A stretch of 64,000 nt of DNA from Actinomyces lilanjuaniae. GTDB taxonomy: Bacteria > Actinomycetota > Actinomycetes > Actinomycetales > Actinomycetaceae. Each line of letters opens with the position of its first letter. The stretch's first letter is position 1. This document shows, piece after piece, positions 59,348 through 64,000 of the stretch. The position numbers and the translations under genes are program-made. Location of the stretch: NCBI RefSeq assembly GCF_003606385.1, contig NZ_CP032514.1:1736001-1800000 (forward strand), written 5' to 3'. Under the pieces are notes generated by a model. That model worked only from the letters and a program-made list of their open reading frames with translations. It did not search any database and was not told where the DNA came from.

Positions 59348-59392
59348 TGACACCACTACATCACGCGGCTATGGTGTCATAGTACCGTGATG
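59348..59392. promoter_or_regulatory. Nested palindromes upstream of the zeta antitoxin gene
   Basis: CATCACG (59359-59365) pairs with CGTGATG (59386-59392), and within it CTATG (59369-59373) pairs with CATAG (59378-59382), all centred on 59375.5. In addition TGACACCA (59348-59355) pairs with TGGTGTCA (59372-59379). The place fits an operator for the HTH antitoxin. Confidence 0.6.
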
Positions 59393-59500
59393 CCAGTGTC
59401 GGGGGGACCAGTCCGGCCGACCACGTCCGCCGCCCCGTGCCCCGCCGGACCCGACAGCACCCGGCCCACCTGCCCGGCACCAGATCGGCGGTGCGCCCGG

Positions 59501-60169
59501 TCAGCCGCGGCCCGGGCTGGTCGGCACGTCGCACTGGGCCGCCTTTACCAGGGCTCTGGACACCGATAATGCTGCGACATCCAGCACCCTGGCGATGTGT
59601 GCGATGCTCTGCCCGTCAGCGCGCATGCGCACCGCCGCCCCGGTGCGCTCGGGTGTCATCACCGACGGCCGGCCACCCGTGCGTCCCTGAGCGCGGGCGT
59701 GGGCGAGTCCACGCCTGGTATTCTCACGGATCGTGGCTACACGCAGCTGCGCCAAAACGGCCATGATGCCGACGACGGCCTCGCCCATCAGAGTACTGGT
59801 GTCGACGTCGAGGAAGGGCTCGGTCAGGCTGCGCAGGCGCACACCTCGGCGACCCAGATCGCGAATCAGTTCGATGGCCACCTGCTCGGTGCCGGCAATC
59901 CGGTCGAGCGCGCGGATCACGAGCGTGTCACCCTCACGTAGGTAGTCCAAGCACGGGTTCCACTGCGGCCGGCCAGCGATCCGGTTAGACTCGCCACGGT
60001 CAACGAACACGCGCGCAACGCCCGCAGCGCGCAGCTCCGCCTCTTGGGAATCGGGGGTCTGCTCACGGGTACTTACACGGGCGTATCCAACGATGGAAGA
60101 TCGGTCTCCCCGAACCGCAGAAGAAGACGCGCGCTCGCCGTCGTTCAGCGCGCAGAACCGCAGACTCAC
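59501..60169 (-). CDS. Serine recombinase (resolvase/invertase family)
   Basis: A 222-aa site-specific recombinase. The catalytic domain has IVGYARVSTREQTPDSQEAEL with nucleophilic Ser, DRGESNRIAGRPQWNPCLDYLREGDTLVIRALDRIAGTEQ, and LRSLTEPFLDVDTSTLMGEAVVGIMAVLAQL. The C-terminal HTH is GQSIAHIARVLDVAALSVSRAL. In most family members the DRLxRS block has a second Arg; here it reads DRIAGT, so one catalytic Arg appears missing. The last 32 bp are repeated at 61515. It may resolve element copies or move the neighbouring cassettes, or be inactive. Confidence 0.85.
   Translation of the reverse strand: MSLRFCALNDGERASSSAVRGDRSSIVGYARVSTREQTPDSQEAELRAAGVARVFVDRGESNRIAGRPQWNPCLDYLREGDTLVIRALDRIAGTEQVAIELIRDLGRRGVRLRSLTEPFLDVDTSTLMGEAVVGIMAVLAQLRVATIRENTRRGLAHARAQGRTGGRPSVMTPERTGAAVRMRADGQSIAHIARVLDVAALSVSRALVKAAQCDVPTSPGRG
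59510..59541. repeat. 32-bp direct repeat, left copy (resolvase 3' end)
   Basis: The same 32 bp occur at 61515-61546 with one mismatch. The two copies flank the resolvase and the Fic-1/antitoxin pair. Confidence 0.75.
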
Positions 60170-60291
60170 AATTAACTCATGCGGCTAAGTCGACTCCAAC
60201 GAGCGACGGCCTCAGCGCAGGCAAGGGAGCAGTTGATTGACGTAGGCTCCGGATGCCACCAGGGTCGCTATGAACGCGTACCCGACAACGG

Positions 60292-60409
60292 TCACCTGCC
60301 GATCCCGTGGGGTCCTGACTCACGACCACGCCCGCGGCTGCTGCTGGTCCGCTGCTGCGCAGCGCGACCCGGCTGCCTCACCGCCTCAGTCGCGGCCTGC
60401 GGATACGAC
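60292..60409 (-). repeat. 3'-end tail repeat, copy in the fic-1 gene
   Basis: Matches 57728-57845 at the 3' end of the zeta gene. The two hosts are unrelated upstream of this point. Confidence 0.85.
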
Positions 60410-61059
60410 GCACGAAGTGCGAAGGAACTGATCTGGCTCTCAAGCGAGGGAGTCTGCTGCGACGGCTCGCAGGACAGCAGCCGCGACACGAGGTAATCGG
60501 CCAGCGGACGCGAATAGCCGACGACGGCTCGCAGGCGCAGCGCGCGTAACGTGTCCACGTCAACACGCCGCCAGTTGACGGGGTGACCAGCCCGCTCTGC
60601 GAGAACAGTCATGTAGAAACTCTGACTGCGCGTGTTCCCATCCCTGTAGGGATGGATGGCTGTCAGGTCCCCCCAGCACTCTGCGAGTCGGGTGGCGAAC
60701 GTCGCCGCGTCCAGCCCGGTCAGGTAGTCCTCACGGCCGAGCCGGTCAAAGAGTTGTGACAAACTGTCCTGGATGTACTCGGGACGAGCGTAGACGACAC
60801 CCGTCCCGACGGCCTGCACGTTTACGTCGCGCAGCCGCCCAGCGATACCGGGAACGATCTGCTCGAACATCCGCGTATGGATATAGCGCAGGTACTCGTA
60901 GCCAGGCTGAGACGGCACCGGCTCGATGCGCAACTCCGCCATCGCGGCCGAGGCGTAGTCGTTCATCGCGGCGTCGAGCCGCGCCATATCACGTATCCCC
61001 TTCGAGTTAACGAGGACACCCCCGCTGCCGGGATACGTATACTTGTCGTCCTCGCTCAC
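60292..61059 (-). CDS. Fic-domain toxin (Fic-1) with shared C-terminal tail
   Basis: A 255-aa AMP-transferase-type toxin. The Fic core begins YPGSGGVLVNSKGIRDMARLDAA, as in VbhT and Bartonella Bep proteins. The active loop is HPYRDGNTRSQ (His136 to Arg144), close to the HPFxDGNxR consensus with Tyr for Phe. Residues 205-255 are not part of the Fic fold; they contain SYPQAATEAVRQP (218-230) and a 25-residue basic tail ending GPHGIGR, as in the zeta toxin. GTG 61059 overlaps the antitoxin stop (GTGA). Targets of related toxins are topoisomerases; the target here is unknown. Confidence 0.88.
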   Translation of the reverse strand: MSEDDKYTYPGSGGVLVNSKGIRDMARLDAAMNDYASAAMAELRIEPVPSQPGYEYLRYIHTRMFEQIVPGIAGRLRDVNVQAVGTGVVYARPEYIQDSLSQLFDRLGREDYLTGLDAATFATRLAECWGDLTAIHPYRDGNTRSQSFYMTVLAERAGHPVNWRRVDVDTLRALRLRAVVGYSRPLADYLVSRLLSCEPSQQTPSLESQISSFALRASYPQAATEAVRQPGRAAQQRTSSSRGRGRESGPHGIGR

Positions 61060-61250
61060 CCGCGCGCGTACTTTTCGTCCAACTCGGCATACGCCTCAGC
61101 CGGAGTGATGTGCCCGTCAAGGATACGACGGGCACGGTCAAGAGCCTCGGCGTCCGGGAAGTGCCCAGCAAGCTGCTGAGCTTTCTCAATCAGCGCAAGC
61201 TCGCCCTCAACGTCAACGGCTGGTCGGACAGCTACGGCGCTGTGGGTCAT
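61056..61250 (-). CDS. VbhA-like antitoxin of Fic-1
   Basis: A 64-aa helical protein whose end, ALDRARRILDGHITPAEAYAELDEKYARG, fits the VbhA antitoxin family. The inhibitory motif of class I Fic antitoxins is [ST]xxxE[GN]; here the best match is AVDVEG (residues 11-16), with Ala in place of Ser/Thr. ATG 61250 follows AAGGGGG. It overlaps fic-1 and comes first, as expected of an antitoxin. Confidence 0.75.
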   Translation of the reverse strand: MTHSAVAVRPAVDVEGELALIEKAQQLAGHFPDAEALDRARRILDGHITPAEAYAELDEKYARG

Positions 61251-61280
61251 GTCAAGCCCCCTTCGTCTTAGTCACTTCTT

Positions 61281-61309
61281 ACTATATCAAGGCAACCGAA
61301 AACGGTCTA
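61281..61309 (-). promoter_or_regulatory. Putative promoter of the Fic-1 pair
   Basis: Read on the minus strand: TAGACC (61309-61304), 17 bp, TATAGT (61286-61281). The block around the -35 element (CCGAAAACGGTCTAGGGGCA on the plus strand) recurs with one change upstream of the Fic-2 pair at the same spacing. Confidence 0.55.
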
Positions 61310-61423
61310 GGGGCAAGTTAGGTTTCGGGCAGGCAGGCGCTGGTCACTCCGACGACGACTACACAGGCACTCATGTGGGCTGGACTAACTGTCCTGATGA
61401 CCGGAGGACTACCTCGGAGACAC

Positions 61424-61439
61424 TGATACCGAGGTATCA
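61424..61439. promoter_or_regulatory. Short perfect palindrome, operator-like
   Basis: TGATACC-GA-GGTATCA. It lies about 175 bp upstream of the Fic-1 antitoxin gene, in AT-richer DNA than the surroundings. No protein is assigned to it. Confidence 0.4.
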
Positions 61440-61514
61440 TGACACTATAGTTGCATGGACTATGGTCGGGGCTTGGCGTCAGCCTGCCTGCTGCGCGGGG
61501 CCGGGGTGAGTGGG

Positions 61515-61546
61515 GCCCGGGCTGGTCGGCACGTCGCGCTGGGCCG
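61515..61546. repeat. 32-bp direct repeat, right copy
   Basis: Matches 59510-59541, the end of the resolvase gene, with one mismatch. Nothing else of a resolvase gene is present here, so this is either an end-repeat left by a cassette insertion or a recombination site. Confidence 0.7.
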
Positions 61547-61620
61547 ACCTCGGCCAGCGCCTCGCGACACCGGGCAGCCCGAGCAGCGGGGAGGAGAAGC
61601 CGCAGTCCCACGGGGACCAA

Positions 61621-61873
61621 GCCCCCTCCTCCCACGTCTGCCCCACACGTTTTGGGAGTCCTCACCGACTGGGTCCATGTTGCGGCACCCGCCGCTGGCC
61701 GACACGCGCCCCACGCGCCCTCGGCACCCGACGGGAAGTCCTCGCTCTGACCGCCTCGGTGGCAGGCCTGGCCTGACTGACGTCAGCACGCATCCTCGTG
61801 GCCACGACCTCCCGGTCGATACCCCTGGCCTCCAGATCACGTGCAGTACTGGCACGACGCTCGGCACTGTCAT
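61621..61873 (-). pseudogene. Detached 3' end of the coiled-coil tail protein gene
   Basis: This 253-bp segment matches 63142-63394 (offset 1521) almost perfectly. It encodes the last 70 or so residues of the protein at 63183-63869 (SAERRASTARDLEARGIDREV to QHGPSR, stop 61662-61664) plus about 40 bp beyond the stop. No start or upstream part is present. The two copies flank the Fic-2/antitoxin cassette. The rest of 61251-61992 holds promoter DNA and the repeats listed separately, with no further gene seen. Confidence 0.85.
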
Positions 61874-61992
61874 GCCGTGTCCACACGGAGCCGAGCGAGC
61901 ACAGCCACAATGCCGAACAGCACCCGCCCCCCGCTCCGCCTCCCAGGCCCCAGGACGCTACTCACAAGTACCCACACACGCACAGATGCTCG

Positions 61993-62787
61993 TCATCGAC
62001 TCACTCCTGGCCCGTCGTTGCCAGGCCCTCGGTGGCTCTGCCCTGGCACATGCGCGGTGGTGCGTGCCTGCGGTGTGCCTGGCGGGCTGCTCTGGGGTTG
62101 TCGCACAGCCTGGGAGGCACTCGTGGGGAACGACAGCCGGGCGCGCTCTGCGACGCGCCAGGCGGCGTCTCGCGCACCCTGCGGGGTCGCCTTGCTGACG
62201 ATCTGATCGAGCATCTCACGCAGCGGAGCGAAGTCCCGCTGCTCAGACGCGGCTCGGCTGGCCTGGTCATTGGTCGCGCCGTGCACGGTGCGCCAGTCGA
62301 GCTGCCACCCGGCGTCGCGGGCGACACGGCTCCAGAACACCCGTTGCGCCCTACCGTTCCCCTCTCGGAACGGGTGCACGTAGTTGAACTGGTCGTAGTG
62401 GTACGCCAGGCGGTCGATAAACTGCTCGCGGCTCATGCCGCGCAGCTCGTTGTCGGCCCGCAGCTCCTCCGCGCAATATGCGGCGGCACGACCGATCATC
62501 GGCACCGGAAGAAAGAACTGCGCTCCCTCCATATTCTTGCGAATGTCGACAGTGCGCAGCTCTCCCGCCCAGTCGTAGACGTCCTGGAACAGATGGCGGT
62601 GGATCGCGCGCAGCTCGTCGAGGTCACCGGTCGGCCTCACTGGGCGATCCATGAGCTGCACCAGGCGGGTGAACACCAGAGCGCCCTCGGCCTTGTCGAG
62701 GGCGCTCTGTGTCGTCGCGCCGACCTTGTTGCTCAGCAGACCCGTCTCAGGATCAAGATACGGGTCGACGAGCTCAGCCGAGGCCAT
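61993..62787 (-). CDS. Fic-domain toxin (Fic-2) with shared C-terminal motif
   Basis: A 264-aa Fic toxin of a different branch from Fic-1. The active loop HPFREGNGRAQR (His138 to Arg146 and beyond) is canonical, and LDELRAIHRHLFQDVYDWAGELRTVDIRKN is the usual lead to it. After the Fic fold, a helix (GARDAAWRVAERAR) is followed by SFPTSASQAVRQP (219-231) and a 33-residue Pro/Gly/Ser/Arg tail ending DGPGVSR. ATG 62787 overlaps the antitoxin stop by 14 bp. The tail DNA is not a recent copy of the zeta/Fic-1 tail, so motif conservation here is more telling. Confidence 0.88.
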   Translation of the reverse strand: MASAELVDPYLDPETGLLSNKVGATTQSALDKAEGALVFTRLVQLMDRPVRPTGDLDELRAIHRHLFQDVYDWAGELRTVDIRKNMEGAQFFLPVPMIGRAAAYCAEELRADNELRGMSREQFIDRLAYHYDQFNYVHPFREGNGRAQRVFWSRVARDAGWQLDWRTVHGATNDQASRAASEQRDFAPLREMLDQIVSKATPQGARDAAWRVAERARLSFPTSASQAVRQPQSSPPGTPQARTTAHVPGQSHRGPGNDGPGVSR

Positions 62788-62971
62788 AACGCGCGCGAGC
62801 GCGGGCCACCAGCTCGTCAGAGTCGATGCGCCCGGCGACATACTCGTCGGCGTCCGCACGCGTCGCAGCATCGACGCGCATACCCTCCATCTCGCCGCTG
62901 TGGATCGCCTCGGCCACGCGCAGCCCGCGCTCGGCCGCAGTCGTCGCGGTGCCTGCTGTACCAGTGGCCAC
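62774..62971 (-). CDS. VbhA-like antitoxin of Fic-2
   Basis: A 65-aa helical antitoxin. The inhibitory motif [ST]xxxE[GN] is present as SGEMEG (Ser25 to Gly30, Glu29 being the residue that would block ATP gamma-phosphate binding), and the end ADADEYVAGRIDSDELVARARARYGLG is VbhA-like. The GTG start at 62971 follows GAGAGGGG; a TTG at 62998 is an alternative. It overlaps fic-2. Confidence 0.8.
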   Translation of the reverse strand: MATGTAGTATTAAERGLRVAEAIHSGEMEGMRVDAATRADADEYVAGRIDSDELVARARARYGLG

Positions 62972-63001
62972 GACGGTACCCCTCTCGCTCGACAACAATC
63001 G

Positions 63002-63030
63002 ACTCTAGCCGATTTCCCGAAAACGATCTA
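63002..63030 (-). promoter_or_regulatory. Putative promoter of the Fic-2 pair
   Basis: Read on the minus strand: TAGATC (63030-63025), 17 bp, TAGAGT (63007-63002). The -35 block and the following GTTTTCGG are shared with the Fic-1 promoter region. Confidence 0.5.
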
Positions 63031-63141
63031 GGGGCAGTCTTGGGTCGCGAGGGTTTGGGTCCGGCTTGCCAACTTCCGTCTCCCCTCGGCCACCGTCGGC
63101 CCGTAAACGGTCGTGGGGAGAGGCTGCAATCTTGCTGCCGC

Positions 63142-63394
63142 GCCCCCTCCTCCCACGTCTGCCCCACACGTTTTGGGAGTCCTCACCGACTGGGTCCATG
63201 TTGCGGCACCCGCCGCTGGCCGACACGCGCCCCACGCGCCCTCGGCACCCGACGGGAAGTCCTCGCTCTGACCGCCTCGGTGGCAGGCCTGGCCTGACTG
63301 ACGTCAGCACGCATCCTCGTGGCCACGACCTCCCGGTCGATACCCCTGGCCTCCAGGTCACGTGCCGTACTGGCACGGCGCTCGGCACTGTCAT
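63142..63394 (-). repeat. 253-bp direct repeat at the end of the coiled-coil protein gene
   Basis: Second copy of 61621-61873, here as part of the intact gene. The pair brackets the Fic-2 cassette. Confidence 0.85.
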
Positions 63395-63869
63395 AGAGGG
63401 TACGCCCGTCCTCACGAGCCCTGTCGGCTGCCACCTCACGCTGCTCGGCCTCGGCCACCGCTCGGGCACGCTCCCCAGGGTCCGGCTCGTGCTCAGCCGC
63501 CACGGCTGTCTCCCCAGCCCGCTGGTCCTCCCGGTCCGCCTGAGCCAGGAGCCGCTGCGCCTCCGCACGGTCCCAGGCCGACCTGACTCCTTCCGCCCCA
63601 GCATCGGCGTACTCGTACCTGGCGCGGTCCTGCATGAGGCGGGCGCCCAGGCTCCCCGCCTCCCGGGCAGCACCGGCATTGTCAGCCTCAACACCGTAAC
63701 CGTAGCGGGACCGCAACTCTCCCGGCTCCTGCCCACTGCGCGCACCTGCCCGGCGCAACGCCTCCTCCCGCTCTCGGGCGAGGCGCTCCCCTACCTGGAC
63801 GGCGGCGCTCACGAGCATCCTCAGCTGGCCCTCCAGAGCCTCCTCAATACCGTCACTCTCTTCAGCCAT
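63183..63869 (-). CDS. Coiled-coil protein with toxin-like C-terminal tail
   Basis: A 228-aa protein rich in Glu, Arg and Ala and predicted to be almost fully helical or coiled coil to about residue 185 (for example AEHEPDPGERARAVAEAEQREVAADRAREDG). I recognise no domain. The end, SQARPATEAVRAR (191-203) plus 25 basic residues ending QHGPSR, partly matches the tails of the Fic-1 and zeta toxins, with the same distance to the C-terminus. ATG 63869 has a strong AGGAGG. It may be a secreted effector, a relaxosome helper or a scaffold; genes beyond the window edge would help decide. Confidence 0.7.
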   Translation of the reverse strand: MAEESDGIEEALEGQLRMLVSAAVQVGERLAREREEALRRAGARSGQEPGELRSRYGYGVEADNAGAAREAGSLGARLMQDRARYEYADAGAEGVRSAWDRAEAQRLLAQADREDQRAGETAVAAEHEPDPGERARAVAEAEQREVAADRAREDGRTLYDSAERRASTARDLEARGIDREVVATRMRADVSQARPATEAVRARTSRRVPRARGARVGQRRVPQHGPSR

Positions 63870-64000
63870 ACCGGCCTCCTTCTCTCTCCTGCCCTTCTAC
63901 CCGGGCTGACGGACGGTCATACGTCTCCGGCTAGAAAATTATGACTCCCAGGTGTCGAATTCAGCCACAAGGCACCAGATGGAGGTCCATGTCAGTCTGA

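Noticed and set aside
59501..60169. Tn3-type transposon
   Set aside because: A resolvase-like gene is present, but no transposase and no terminal inverted repeats were found nearby.

Overview
The window is high-GC DNA from an actinobacterium, most likely Actinomyces or a close relative in the Actinomycetaceae. This rests on gene content: a PASTA-domain Ser/Thr kinase beside a class II DAHP synthase (the pknL-aroG neighbourhood of mycobacteria and corynebacteria), a PPi-dependent phosphofructokinase, an actinobacterial-type LeuA, a Zur-type zinc operon, and frequent GTG starts and 4-bp ATGA overlaps. No rRNA, tRNA or CRISPR array was seen.

Positions 1-41740 are ordinary chromosome. They carry pknL-like, aroG, pfp, a four-gene osmoprotectant ABC transporter, plsC, a DnaQ/GIY-YIG exonuclease, sodA, a lipoprotein FKBP, erpA, an ABC-F ATPase, a PTS EIIBCA, an RNA methyltransferase with SPFH/NfeD membrane proteins, divergent glgA and glgC, serB, a SixA-like phosphatase, fabI, dus, a YibE/F protein, glyS, the znuACB-zur operon preceded by a Zur box, and uppS, recO and leuA.

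At least twelve places in seven of these genes, plus one gene of the mobile region, need exactly one extra G or C in a short G/C run to restore a clear reading frame (opuCD, plsC, a receiver-like gene, a hypothetical gene, glgA, fabI, znuB four times, a VirB8-like gene). The pattern looks like homopolymer under-calling, so I annotate these as genes with assembly frameshifts rather than as decayed genes.

From about 42300 to the end of the window lies an integrative or conjugative element. Its core (45651-57513) encodes a ParA/MinD-like ATPase, a VirB1-like lytic transglycosylase, an excisionase-like HTH protein, and a tightly overlapped operon of VirB2-, VirB8-, VirB6-, VirB3/B4-, VirB4- and VirD4-like proteins plus a DUF4913 protein. 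On the left sit a diverged partial copy of the VirB8/VirB6 junction and a two-gene pair: a Tdi1-like immunity protein and an Ntox15 (Tde1-type) DNase. On the right, on the minus strand, sit a zeta-toxin/HTH-antitoxin pair, a serine recombinase, two Fic/VbhA-like toxin-antitoxin pairs and a coiled-coil protein.

The most interesting observation is that the four unrelated toxins (Ntox15, zeta, Fic-1, Fic-2) end in the same gapless 13-residue motif, S-[FY]-P-x-x-[AP]-[ST]-x-A-V-R-x-P, followed by a basic Gly/Pro/Ser/Arg-rich tail of 25-36 residues ending in Arg. The coiled-coil protein has a partial version with exactly the same spacing to its C-terminus. The simplest hypothesis is that this is a C-terminal signal for export through the element's own type IV secretion machinery, so that the element delivers toxins while recipients or siblings are protected by the paired antitoxins or immunity protein. 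This resembles the VbhT Fic-BID arrangement of Bartonella conjugative plasmids but uses a different tail. Direct repeats flank the toxin cassettes, and tail-coding DNA is duplicated, which suggests that toxins are swapped onto or beside shared 3' ends. Export is inference; the motif and the repeats are visible in the sequence.
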